From positions 1 through 36,572 of the forward strand of contig JBKQNY010000162.1 of NCBI GenBank assembly GCA_052145775.1: a DNA stretch of 36,572 nucleotides. The letters run 5' to 3'. Position numbers and translations under genes: made by a program. This document shows, piece by piece, positions 9,501 through 16,232 of this stretch. The notes below the pieces were generated by a model. The model ran no database searches. It worked only from the letters and a program-made list of their open reading frames with translations, and was not told the origin of the DNA. Numbering within the stretch: the first letter of the stretch is position 1; each line of letters begins with the position of its first letter. This DNA comes from CAVYPR01 sp052145775. GTDB taxonomy: Bacteria > Actinomycetota > Acidimicrobiia > Acidimicrobiales > RAAP-2.

Positions 9501-9583
9501 GGGTCACCGCCCTTCGCCGCCGCCAGTTCGCCGTCCAGGGTCTCGAACGCAGCGTCTCCGTAACGGGCGACGACGAGCTTCAT
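6527..9583 (-). CDS. addB: AddB-like Fe-S PD-(D/E)XK nuclease subunit
   Basis: 1018 aa, partner of the AddA-like protein. The N-terminal two thirds resemble AddB (PLRRVTVVVPRSHVGLATRRR, VVWVVGMIDGAFPGRPADD) but I find no Walker A motif, so this helicase-like part is probably non-catalytic. The C-terminal nuclease has the AddB Fe-S layout: Cys722 in SYASCPRRYLF, His756, Asp873 in GSVDRID, Asp887 and Lys889 in VLDYKTGG, then Cys982, Cys985 and Cys991 in CSRCDFTNVC. Four cysteines flanking the nuclease core are what the 4Fe-4S staple of AddB uses. The ATG start at 9583 overlaps the rmuC stop by 4 nt (ATGA). An in-frame extension reaching far upstream would run through rmuC and the SDR gene and is rejected. 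Confidence 0.9.
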   Translation of the reverse strand: MKLVVARYGDAAFETLDGELAAAKGGDPLRRVTVVVPRSHVGLATRRRLAARPPGVTNVSFCTMAALAGELAGGWLASTGRRPVTRAVLGEAVRTVLSGPDAGVLLTVAGQPATGRALAQTYRDLRGAPPSALAALSARGGWSAGVADLVAAVGRELAPFYDDVDLVAAATEAAATSGGQTGPVVVYLPARLRPFEVGLLEALEASVAVTVVIGATGDAEADVPTKALVERLGGRPADHPSFEGPVERGSLVVCAPAADGEVLTAVRHLMAENAAGTPLERMALVHNRVAPYPRLVYDVLTRAGIPFNGSGIRPLVATVAGRALLGALDLPDNDWRRDDLVAWVNSAPILQRGRRVPASSWNDLSCEAGVVRGLEEWRRRPAEHAALLRDLAGQDDDDRGPLLQREAAACEAMAAFVDGLADQLIPPPGSWEELSGWAANLLVDLLGRPTQTATWPAGELAALEAVREAVEGLAALGAARPGPGAFRAALSAELEAAAPQTSRFGHGVMVGEVAELTGLDLDVVWVVGMIDGAFPGRPADDVLVPDAVREACGLPQRGTRAAESRRDYLSALTAGRRRVLSFATGDQRQGRELRPARLLLDSLGAPGGPPLFARDLGLLEPSDAYRTVHSFAAAVADGSGDPVSLADWDLRSILRWTEDGHRPADHFALDAGLRAGFALQRERREPTFSRYDGRIDGEAPSSPADPGGRVHSATALESYASCPRRYLFDKLLGVEVRVPPEDLLRIDARERGHLIHRVLERFVAEELEKPEAERIAPGEPWGDVGRERMERIATEEFADFEQRGLTGRPALWSIDRATIWGELRHFLREDDRYRAEEGAVPLAVEELFGRDGAEPLAVALDDGRQVRFRGSVDRIDRTGSGGLSVLDYKTGGRSKGDEDDPFHGGTRLQLALYGQAARRRHSARGPVEVRYWYVSDRAAKRGRYQQEGFTLDGGNERRFAEVVGTLIGGIEGGRFPGNATGCSRCDFTNVCPPDRARSWERKRDDPWIADYLGLVEPR

Positions 9584-10992
9584 CCCTCGGCGGGGTCCGC
9601 CGGAGCGTCGAGCCCGGGAAGGGCCGCGGCCTGGTCCCCGTCCGGCGGCGCCAGGAGCTCGGGGGCCTGGGGCAGCCGGGGATTGGCCGCCACGGCCTTG
9701 GTGTCGGGGATCTCCTGGGCGCCCGCCCCCACCACCCCGAGCTCGGGGAAGCGCCGGGCCGTCACCAGCACCCGCGACTCGAGCGAGCCGACGGCGTCGT
9801 TGTAGGCCTCGACCGAGCTGGTGAGGGACTTGTGGAGCCGGCCCAGGTGACCGCCCATGATCCGGAGGCGGTCGTAGAGCTCGGACCCGAGCTGCTGGAC
9901 CAGCCGGGCGTTGGTGGCCAGGTCCTCCTGCTGCCAGCCGAAGGCGACCGTGCGCAGGAGGGCGATCAGGGTGGTGGGCGTGGCCAGGAGCACCCGGCTG
10001 TCCATGGCGTGCTCGATCAAAGAGGGGTCGTGCTCGAAGGCCGCGGCCAGCAGCGGGTCGCCCGGCACGAAGGCCACGACGAACTCCGGCGAGGGGTCGA
10101 ACTGGCTCCAGTACTGCTTCTTGGCCAGCTGGTCGACGTGGGTCCGCAGCTGGCGGGCGTGCGCCACCAGCTCCATCTTGCGGGTGTCCTCGTCCTGGGC
10201 CTCGGCCGCCCGGAGGAACGCCTCCAGGGGGACCTTGGCGTCGACCACCACCTGCGCCCCGCCGGGCAGGTGGACCAGCACGTCGGGCCGGAGCCGCCCC
10301 TCTTCGGTGGTGGCCGAGACCTGCTCGGTGAAGTCGCAGTGGGCGACCATCCCGGCCATCTCCACCACCCGGCGTAGCTGCACCTCGCCCCACCGGCCCC
10401 GGGTCTGCGGCGCCCGCAGCGCCGTCACCAGGTTGGCCGTCTCGCGCTGGAGCTTGTCGTTGGCCGTGCCTAGCTGCTTGACCTGCTCGGTGAGGGTGGC
10501 GTAGGCGCCCTTGCGCTCCAGCTCGAGCTGGCGGAGCCCCTGCTCGTACTTGGTCAACGTCTCCTGCAGGGGCCCGAGCAGCTGGGCGATGGCCTGCTGG
10601 CGCTGGGCCAGGTCGCCGCGGGCCGCCTCGTTGGCCTCCTTCAACCTGGTGTCGGCCAGGGTGAGGAACTGCTCGGTATTGCGCTGGAGGGCCTGGTTGG
10701 ACAGTTCGGCGAACGATCCCACCAGCCGCTGGTGGTCCGCCTCGGCCGCCGCGGCTCGTTCGGCCGCGGCGAGCTGCTGGTGCTCCACCTGGGCGGCCAG
10801 GCGGGCGCCGTCGGCCCGGGCGGCCTCGAGGTCCCGTCGGCCCTGGGCCAGCTCGTCGCCCTGTCGGGCCAGGGCGTCCTGGGCGTCGGCCAGACGTGCC
10901 GTGGTGGCCGCGGCGCGGGCCCGCACGACGAGGAGGCCGACCACGAGGCCGACCAGCGCCCCGATCACGAGGCCGACGACCAGGCCGGTCAC
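9580..10992 (-). CDS. rmuC: RmuC-family DNA recombination protein
   Basis: 470 aa. It starts with a transmembrane segment (TGLVVGLVIGALVGLVVGLLVV, about 2-23), then a long Ala/Gln/Glu-rich coiled coil (about 25-185), then the RmuC domain with RGRWGEVQLRRVVEMAGM, VHLPGGAQVVVDAKVPLEAF, WSQFDPSPEFVVAFVPGD and ATPTTLIALLRTVAFGW. RmuC proteins carry a nuclease-like fold and are associated with limiting inversion and recombination events; the biochemical role is not settled. The start is the GTG at 10992, which overlaps the SDR stop by 4 nt (GTGA). Its stop overlaps the addB-like start, so it sits inside an operon with a break-processing nuclease, supporting a DNA-processing role. The C-terminal ~50 residues are Pro/Ala-rich and probably disordered. 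Confidence 0.93.
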   Translation of the reverse strand: MTGLVVGLVIGALVGLVVGLLVVRARAAATTARLADAQDALARQGDELAQGRRDLEAARADGARLAAQVEHQQLAAAERAAAAEADHQRLVGSFAELSNQALQRNTEQFLTLADTRLKEANEAARGDLAQRQQAIAQLLGPLQETLTKYEQGLRQLELERKGAYATLTEQVKQLGTANDKLQRETANLVTALRAPQTRGRWGEVQLRRVVEMAGMVAHCDFTEQVSATTEEGRLRPDVLVHLPGGAQVVVDAKVPLEAFLRAAEAQDEDTRKMELVAHARQLRTHVDQLAKKQYWSQFDPSPEFVVAFVPGDPLLAAAFEHDPSLIEHAMDSRVLLATPTTLIALLRTVAFGWQQEDLATNARLVQQLGSELYDRLRIMGGHLGRLHKSLTSSVEAYNDAVGSLESRVLVTARRFPELGVVGAGAQEIPDTKAVAANPRLPQAPELLAPPDGDQAAALPGLDAPADPAEG

Positions 10993-11774
10993 GGCCGTCC
11001 CCCCGCCCCGAGGCGGGCCTGGTGGCGCCGGCCCTTGCGCGCGGCCGACCGCGCCGTGGCCGCGCCAAGAGACGGCCACAGTCCGGTGGCCTTGGCCATC
11101 GTGGCCCGACCGGACGGCAGCGACGCCACGAGGCGTTGCCCGGACAAGAGCCGTACGGCGGCGACGGCGACCTGCTCGGGGGTGAGCAGCCTCCGGCCGG
11201 AGAACGGCATGGCGGCCGCGTCGGTGGCGACGGCCCGCTGGAGCATCGGGGTCCAGATGCCGTCGGGGCACAGGCAGGTGACGCGCACCCCGGTGCCCCG
11301 CAGCTCGGCGGCGAGCGCACCGCTGTAGGCGCGCACGGCGTGCTTGGTCGCCGAGTACACGGCGAGGCCAGGCGTCGGGTTCCACGCCGAGAGCGAGCCG
11401 ATGTTGCAGATGTCGCCCCCACCGCGCGCCGCCATCACCGTGGCCGCGGCCCGGGTGCCGTAGACGACGCCGAGCAGGTTGACCTCGACCAGACGGAGGA
11501 TCTCCTCGTCGGGCTGGTCGAGGGCCCGGGCCGCCCCGAGCAGGCCGGCGTTGTTGATCCAGATGTCCGGCGCGACCTCGGCGGCGAGGGCTCGGGCGGC
11601 CTCGGGGTCGGTCACGTCGAGGAACCGCTCCACCCCGTCAGCGCCCGGGGCGTCGGTGGCCACGACCCTCACCCCGCGCCCGGCGAGGGCGCCCACCAGG
11701 GCGCGTCCGAGGCCTCCGGCCGCGCCGGTCACCACCGCCGTGGTGCCCGGACCGATCACTCGCCGTCTCGCCAT
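10989..11774 (-). CDS. Short-chain dehydrogenase/reductase (SDR)
   Basis: 261 aa classical SDR, NAD(P)-dependent oxidoreductase of unknown substrate. Visible motifs: TGAAGGLG cofactor loop (about 16-23), Asp after the second strand (ATDAPG), NNAG, catalytic Ser in NIGSLSAWN, and YSATK with catalytic Tyr and Lys. The basic Arg/Lys-rich C-terminus (SAARKGRRHQARLGAGGRP) is longer than usual. The ATG start at 11774 has a GGGAGGG Shine-Dalgarno about 7 nt upstream. It is the first gene of the four-gene operon with rmuC and the addB/addA-like genes, but a functional link with DNA repair is not obvious. It is divergent from the PhoU-like gene with 57 bp between starts. Confidence 0.9.
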   Translation of the reverse strand: MARRRVIGPGTTAVVTGAAGGLGRALVGALAGRGVRVVATDAPGADGVERFLDVTDPEAARALAAEVAPDIWINNAGLLGAARALDQPDEEILRLVEVNLLGVVYGTRAAATVMAARGGGDICNIGSLSAWNPTPGLAVYSATKHAVRAYSGALAAELRGTGVRVTCLCPDGIWTPMLQRAVATDAAAMPFSGRRLLTPEQVAVAAVRLLSGQRLVASLPSGRATMAKATGLWPSLGAATARSAARKGRRHQARLGAGGRP

Positions 11775-11831
11775 CGTTGCGCCCTCCCGCGGTGTGGTCA
11801 CAGTACCGGGGGGTTGTGTCAGAGTGAGGAG

Positions 11832-12587
11832 ATGCGGATCGTGGGCAGCACCCGCCGGGCCGAGACGGCCCCTGACCCGGCGCCGGCGGACGCGGTCGAC
11901 GGTGCGCCGTCGCCTCCCCTGGCCCCGGTCCCGGCCGGGCAGCCGTCCACCCCCACCCTGGTCGAGATCGACCGCCTCTTCGTGCAGGTCTTCGCGCTGG
12001 TGGGAGAGGCCATCGCCGGCGCCACCCACGCCCTGTTGGCCGGGGACCGGGAGACGGCCAAGCAGATGGTCCAGCGCGACGAGGTCGTCGACCAGCTCAT
12101 CGGCCGGATCGGCCGGCTGGCCCAGGAGCGGCTGGTGAACGGCGACACCACCGTCGAGGAGCGAGGCGAGCTGGTGGCCGTCCTGCGCATGCTTCCCGAC
12201 CTCGACCGCAACGGCGACCTGGCCGAGCACATCGCCCGGCGGGCGGCCCGCGGGCTGGGGGCGGAGATGACGGCCCGCAGCCGCGGGCTGGTGGAGCGGA
12301 TGGGCGAGGTGGCGGCCAACATCTGGCGCAGCACCGCCGACGCCTTCGCCGAGCGGTCGGTGACCGGCGCCACCTTCGTCGACGACCTCGACGACGAGAT
12401 GGACGACCTCCACGTCACCCTCACCGCCGAGCTGGTGGCCGGGACCATGCCGCTGCCGGTCGCCATCGAACTGGCCATGGTGGCCCGCTTCTACGAGCGC
12501 TTCGGCGACCACGGAGTCAACCTGGCCCGCCGCATGGCCTCGATGGTGGGCGGCGGTCCCGAGCCCGGGACGTCGGGTCCGGACTGA
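11832..12587 (+). CDS. PhoU domain protein
   Basis: 251 aa. After a disordered Pro/Ala-rich N-terminus (about 1-40) there are two helical PhoU repeats. Repeat 1 has the metal-binding-type motif LDRNGDLAEHIARRA. Repeat 2 has EDLD-type acidic helices and YERFGDHGVNLARRM, the classic E/D-R-x-GDH-x2-N signature. PhoU proteins modulate phosphate uptake through PstSCAB and the PhoR kinase; none of those partners is in the window, so this copy is an orphan. The ATG at 11832 follows GAGGAG very closely. It ends 11 nt before the stop of asd on the opposite strand. Confidence 0.88.
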   Translation: MRIVGSTRRAETAPDPAPADAVDGAPSPPLAPVPAGQPSTPTLVEIDRLFVQVFALVGEAIAGATHALLAGDRETAKQMVQRDEVVDQLIGRIGRLAQERLVNGDTTVEERGELVAVLRMLPDLDRNGDLAEHIARRAARGLGAEMTARSRGLVERMGEVAANIWRSTADAFAERSVTGATFVDDLDDEMDDLHVTLTAELVAGTMPLPVAIELAMVARFYERFGDHGVNLARRMASMVGGGPEPGTSGPD

Positions 12588-12602
12588 TCCGACCGGGATC
12601 AG
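12584..12602. terminator. Hairpin spanning both convergent stop codons (phoU-like/asd)
   Basis: CTGATCC (12584-12590), a 5-nt loop, then GGATCAG (12596-12602): a perfect 7-bp inverted repeat. It contains the TGA stop of the PhoU-like gene on the plus strand and the TGA stop of asd on the minus strand. Because it is symmetric it could serve as a bidirectional terminator; there is no T-tract, so a Rho-assisted or mRNA 3'-end role is equally possible. Confidence 0.5.
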
Positions 12603-13615
12603 AAGCGGAGCTCGAGGAGGGCCTCGGCGATCTGGACGGCGTTGAGTGCCGCCCCCTTGCGCAGGTTGTCGCCGACCACGAAGAGGGCGAGCCCCCGGTC
12701 GGCCCGCCGGATCCGGCCCACGTAGGAGGGATCGCGCCCGGCCGCCTCGAGGGGGGTCGGCAGGTCCGACACCACCACACCGGGGGCGGTCGACAGCAAT
12801 TCGGTGGCACGCTCAGGCGAGAGCTCCCGCTCGAACTCGGCCACGATGGCGGCCGAGTGGCCGGTGAAGACCGGCACCCGGACGCAGGTGCAGGTCACCC
12901 CCAGGTCGGGTAGGCCGAGGATCTTGCGGCTCTCGTTGCGGTACTTCTGCTCCTCGTCGGTCTCGAGGGAGCCGTCGTCGACGATCCGCCCGGCCAGCGG
13001 CAGGACGCTGTGGGCGACCGGGGCGGCGAATTTGACCGGCGCAGGGAAGTCGACCGCCCGCCCGTCGAAGGTGAGGTCCTGGGCCCGGTCGACGGTCTTG
13101 ACCAGCTGCTCGGCCAGCTCGGCCACGCCGGCCAGCCCGGCTCCGGACACCGCCTGGTAGGTGGCGACCACGAAACGCGTGAGGCCGGCCTCGTCGTGGA
13201 GGGGTTTGAGGACCGGCATCGCCACCATGGTCGTGCAGTTGGGGTTGGCCACGATCCCCTTGGGGATCGACGAGAGGGCAGCCGCGTTCACCTCGGGCAC
13301 CACCAGCGGGACCTCGGGGTCCATCCGCCACGCCGAGGTGTTGTCGATCACGATCGCCCCCGCCTCGGCGATGCGCGGGGCCAGGCGGCGGGAGGCCGTG
13401 GCCCCGGTGGAGCACAGCGCGATGTCCAGGCCCGAGAAGTCGGAGGTGTCGGCGTCCTCCACCTCCACCTCGCCCCCGGCCCACGGCAGCCGGCTCCCGG
13501 CCGAGCGGGCCGAGGCGAAGAAGCGCACCTCGTCGGCGGGGAAGGCGCGCTCGGCCAGGATCCGCCGCATGACCAGGCCGACCTGGCCCGTCGCCCCGAA
13601 GACGCCGACCTTCAT
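12599..13615 (-). CDS. asd: Aspartate-semialdehyde dehydrogenase
   Basis: 338 aa. NADPH-dependent reduction of L-aspartyl phosphate to aspartate semialdehyde, the branch point to lysine, threonine, methionine and peptidoglycan diaminopimelate. Visible: N-terminal Rossmann loop GATGQVG (7-13), DNTSAWRMDPEVPLVVPEVN, the nucleophile Cys127 in NPNCTT, YQAVSGAG, and the substrate-binding region VPVFTGHSAAI. The ATG at 13615 starts 10 nt after the aspartate kinase stop on the same strand, making a lysC-asd operon as in many Actinomycetota. Length is normal for the family and no key residue is missing. Confidence 0.96.
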   Translation of the reverse strand: MKVGVFGATGQVGLVMRRILAERAFPADEVRFFASARSAGSRLPWAGGEVEVEDADTSDFSGLDIALCSTGATASRRLAPRIAEAGAIVIDNTSAWRMDPEVPLVVPEVNAAALSSIPKGIVANPNCTTMVAMPVLKPLHDEAGLTRFVVATYQAVSGAGLAGVAELAEQLVKTVDRAQDLTFDGRAVDFPAPVKFAAPVAHSVLPLAGRIVDDGSLETDEEQKYRNESRKILGLPDLGVTCTCVRVPVFTGHSAAIVAEFERELSPERATELLSTAPGVVVSDLPTPLEAAGRDPSYVGRIRRADRGLALFVVGDNLRKGAALNAVQIAEALLELRF

Positions 13616-13625
13616 GGCCGACAGC

Positions 13626-14846
13626 CTACGAGAGCTCGAAGGCCCGGTGGAGCGCACGGACGGCCTGCTCCGCCGCCTCGGTGCGCACGATGCACGAGAT
13701 CCTGATGGTCGAGGTCGAGATCATGTCGATGTTGATCCCCTCGGCCGCCAGGGTCTCGAACGTGGTGGCCGTCACCCCGGCGTGGGACTTCATCCCGGCG
13801 CCCACCAACGAGACCCGGGCCACGTCGTCGTCGGAGGTGACCCCGGTGGCCCCGAGCTCCTCGCAGATGGCGCTCGTCACCTCCACCGCCGCCTCCAGGT
13901 CCAGCTTTGGGACGGTGAAGGAGATGTCGGTGGTGCCGTGGATCGAGGTGTTCTGGACGATCATGTCCACGTTGATCGACCGGTCGGCCAGGGGCCGGAA
14001 CAGCCTGGCGGCGATGCCCGGGCGGTCCGGCACCCCGGTCACGGTCACCTTGGCCTCCGAGGTGTCGTGGGTGACGGCGGTCACGACGGCCTGCTCCATT
14101 GACTCATCCTCCTCTACGACCCAGGTGCCCGGCTCCCAGGTGAAGCTGGAACGGACGTGCAGGGGCACGTGGTGGTTGCGGGCGAACTCGACCGAGCGCA
14201 GCTGCAGCACCCGGCCCCCGGTGGCGGCGATCTCGAGCATCTCCTCGAAGCTGACCCTCGGCAGGCGGTGGGCGTCGGGAACCACCCGGGGGTCGGCGCT
14301 GAACACCCCGGTCACGTCGGTGTAGATCTCGCAGGTCCCGGCCCCCAGCACGGCGGCGAGGGCCACGGCGGTGGTGTCCGAGCCGCCCCGGCCGAGGGTG
14401 GTCAAGTCCCGGTCGATCGAGACCCCCTGGAAGCCGGCCACCACCGGGACCAGACCGGCGGCCAGGGCCTCGGTGAGCCGGTCGCAGCGGACCTCGAGGA
14501 TCCTGGCCCGGGTGTGCTCGGTGTCGGTCACGATGCCGGCCTGGCTGCCGGTGAACGAGGCCGCCTCCACCCCCAGGTCGGAGAGGGCCATGCACAGGAG
14601 CGACATCGAGATCCGCTCGCCCGAGCTGACCAGCATGTCGTACTCGCGTGGCGGTTGGACCGAGCTCACCTCGCCGGCCAGCCGGATGAGGTCGTCGGTC
14701 GTGCGGCCCATGGCGCTCACCACCACGACGACGTCGTTCCCGGCCCGCCTGGTGCGCGCCACGTGGTCGGCCACGGCCCGGATCCGCTCGGCGTCGCCGA
14801 GCGAGGTCCCGCCGAACTTCTGCACCACCAGGGGTCGCCCGTCCAC
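13626..14846 (-). CDS. lysC: Aspartate kinase
   Basis: 406 aa. It phosphorylates aspartate, the first step of the aspartate amino-acid family. The kinase domain shows VVQKFGGTSLGD (Lys10), VVSAMGRTTDDL, LVSSGERIS, GSQAGIVTD, TTLGRGGSDTTAVALA and EIYTDVTGVFSADPR. Two ACT domains follow (about 265-405; VTVTGVPDRPGIAARLF and VSLVGAGMKSHAGV), the usual lysine/threonine feedback module. I choose the GTG at 14846 because TACCCT, a -10-like hexamer, lies 6 nt upstream (14853-14858, minus strand) and no Shine-Dalgarno is present, as expected for a leaderless mRNA. It is divergent from the cyclophilin gene at 14896 and followed by asd. A lysine riboswitch is not expected given the absent leader. Confidence 0.95.
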   Translation of the reverse strand: MDGRPLVVQKFGGTSLGDAERIRAVADHVARTRRAGNDVVVVVSAMGRTTDDLIRLAGEVSSVQPPREYDMLVSSGERISMSLLCMALSDLGVEAASFTGSQAGIVTDTEHTRARILEVRCDRLTEALAAGLVPVVAGFQGVSIDRDLTTLGRGGSDTTAVALAAVLGAGTCEIYTDVTGVFSADPRVVPDAHRLPRVSFEEMLEIAATGGRVLQLRSVEFARNHHVPLHVRSSFTWEPGTWVVEEDESMEQAVVTAVTHDTSEAKVTVTGVPDRPGIAARLFRPLADRSINVDMIVQNTSIHGTTDISFTVPKLDLEAAVEVTSAICEELGATGVTSDDDVARVSLVGAGMKSHAGVTATTFETLAAEGINIDMISTSTIRISCIVRTEAAEQAVRALHRAFELS

Positions 14847-14852
14847 CGTGAC

Positions 14853-14858
14853 AGGGTA
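14853..14858 (-). promoter_or_regulatory. -10 element TACCCT for lysC (leaderless)
   Basis: Minus-strand TACCCT ends 6 nt before the GTG of lysC at 14846. This TAnnnT hexamer at 6-8 nt from the start codon, with no Shine-Dalgarno, recurs at several genes in this window. Confidence 0.45.
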
Positions 14859-14881
14859 GAACAGGGTGGGCGCGCCGGATG

Positions 14882-14887
14882 TAGGGT
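14882..14887 (+). promoter_or_regulatory. -10 element TAGGGT for the first cyclophilin gene
   Basis: TAGGGT ends 8 nt before the GTG at 14896, and there is no convincing ribosome binding site, so the transcript is probably leaderless or nearly so. Confidence 0.4.
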
Positions 14888-14895
14888 GTGCGGCC

Positions 14896-15723
14896 GTGCC
14901 TAGCGACAAACGAGCGAGACAACGGGCGGCCCGCGAGGTCAAGCGGCAGGAGGAGGCCAAGCGGGCGCGGCGCCGCAGCCTCATCCGCAACACGGTCATC
15001 GTCGTGGTCCTCGCCGGGGTGGTGGTGGGCTCGGTGATCTACTTCTCCAGCCGCGGCAGCTCACCCTCTTCTTCCACGACGACCACCACGACCAAGAAGT
15101 CCACATCGCCGGCGCAGACCGCGGCCAACACCGCCGCCATCGCCGCCGGGTGCCCCGCCGACCCCGCGACCCTCGCCAACACGCTCAGCTGGTCGTCGCC
15201 GCCGGCCATGACCATCGACCCGTCGAAGAGCTACAAGGCCACCATCAAGACGACGACCGGCACCTTCGTCGTCACACTGCTGGCCAAGACAGCGCCCAAC
15301 ACCGTGAACAACTTCGTCTTCTTGTCGAGGAAGAAGTTCTACGACTGCAACACCTTCCACCGGGTCGTCCCCGGCTTCATGGACCAGACCGGCGACCCCA
15401 ACAGCGCGGGCACCGGCGGCCCGGGGTACAACTTCGCCAACGAGAACGTGCCGAAGGCCTACGCCACCGGCGAGGTGGCCATGGCCAACTCCGGCGGGAC
15501 GGACACCAACGGGAGCCAGTTCTTCATCCTGGTCCCCGGCGGGGCGACAACGCTGGACAAGGACCTCGCCTCGGGCGGCGGGTACTCGCTGTTCGGCAAG
15601 GTAGTCTCCGGTCTCACAGTGGTTGAGAAGATCAACTCGCAGGGGAACTCGACACCCTCGGCCAACGGCACCCCGCCCAAGGTCATCCAGCGGATACTCA
15701 GGGTCACAATCTCGACATCATGA
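14896..15723 (+). CDS. Membrane-anchored cyclophilin-type peptidyl-prolyl isomerase
   Basis: 275 aa. A highly basic N-terminus (residues 4-31) precedes one transmembrane helix (about 29-50, NTVIVVVLAGVVVGSVIYF), then a Ser/Thr linker (SSSTTTTTTTKKS-like), then a cyclophilin domain (about 110-275). Cyclophilin landmarks: NTVNNFVFLSRKKFYDCNTFHRVVPGFMDQTGD, GPGYNFANE, VAMANSGGTDTNGSQFFIL and YSLFGKVVSGLTVVEKI, including the catalytic FHRV..F Arg. It should act on the outer face of the membrane as a proline isomerase/folding catalyst. The GTG start at 14896 is chosen from the -10 position; a longer ATG version starting at 14866 would overlap the promoter. Its stop overlaps the next gene's start (ATGA), a second cyclophilin. 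Confidence 0.92.
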   Translation: MPSDKRARQRAAREVKRQEEAKRARRRSLIRNTVIVVVLAGVVVGSVIYFSSRGSSPSSSTTTTTTKKSTSPAQTAANTAAIAAGCPADPATLANTLSWSSPPAMTIDPSKSYKATIKTTTGTFVVTLLAKTAPNTVNNFVFLSRKKFYDCNTFHRVVPGFMDQTGDPNSAGTGGPGYNFANENVPKAYATGEVAMANSGGTDTNGSQFFILVPGGATTLDKDLASGGGYSLFGKVVSGLTVVEKINSQGNSTPSANGTPPKVIQRILRVTISTS

Positions 15724-16232
15724 CCAAGCACTTCGACTCCGAGCCCGAGATGGCCATCGACCCCGAGGGGCGCTACACGGCCACCATGACCACCTCGAAG
15801 GGGACCATCGTCATCGAGCTGGACGCGGCGGCCGCCCCACGGACCGTGAACAGCTTCGTCTTCCTGGCCCGCCAGAACTTCTACGACGGGGTCACCTTCC
15901 ACCGGATCATCCCGGGCTTCGTCCTCCAGGGCGGGGACCCCGAAGGCACCGGGCGCGGCGGTCCGGGCTACCGGTTCGCCGACGAGCTGCCCAAGGCCGG
16001 CCGCTACCAGGTCGGCTCGCTGGCCATGGCCAACGCCGGACCCGACACCAACGGCAGCCAGTTCTTCATCATCAGCGGCCCCGACGGGGCGGCGCTCCCG
16101 CCCCAGTACTCGCTGTTCGGGGCGGTGGTGAAGGGCGGCGACGTGGTGGAGGCCATCGACGCGGTCGGGACCAGGTCGGGCAACCCGACCGAGCGGGTCG
16201 AGATCGTGTCGGTGACTATCGAAGAGCGCTGA
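15720..16232 (+). CDS. Cytoplasmic cyclophilin-type peptidyl-prolyl isomerase
   Basis: 170 aa, cyclophilin domain only, no signal or membrane segment. Landmarks: TSKGTIVIELDAAAAPRTVNSFVFLA, FYDGVTFHRIIPGFVLQGGDPEGTGRGGPGYRF, SLAMANAGPDTNGSQFFI and YSLFGAVVKGGDVVEAID. The catalytic Arg (FHRI) and the SQFFI block are intact. The ATG at 15720 overlaps the previous stop by 4 nt. The gene and its neighbour look like a tandem duplication specialised for cytoplasm and membrane. Its last 17 bp overlap the 3' end of the convergent S51-like gene. Confidence 0.93.
   Translation: MTKHFDSEPEMAIDPEGRYTATMTTSKGTIVIELDAAAAPRTVNSFVFLARQNFYDGVTFHRIIPGFVLQGGDPEGTGRGGPGYRFADELPKAGRYQVGSLAMANAGPDTNGSQFFIISGPDGAALPPQYSLFGAVVKGGDVVEAIDAVGTRSGNPTERVEIVSVTIEER

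Noticed and set aside
6527..11422. A 1631-residue minus-strand open frame extending the addB-like gene upstream
   Set aside because: Only the part from ATG 9583 resembles AddB; the rest is low-complexity Arg/Gly/Pro/Ala sequence running antisense-frame through rmuC and the SDR gene, typical of high-GC shadow frames.
13616..14895. Lysine riboswitch upstream of lysC
   Set aside because: The start codon lies 6 nt from a -10-like element and the divergent gap is only 49 bp, leaving no room for a leader aptamer.
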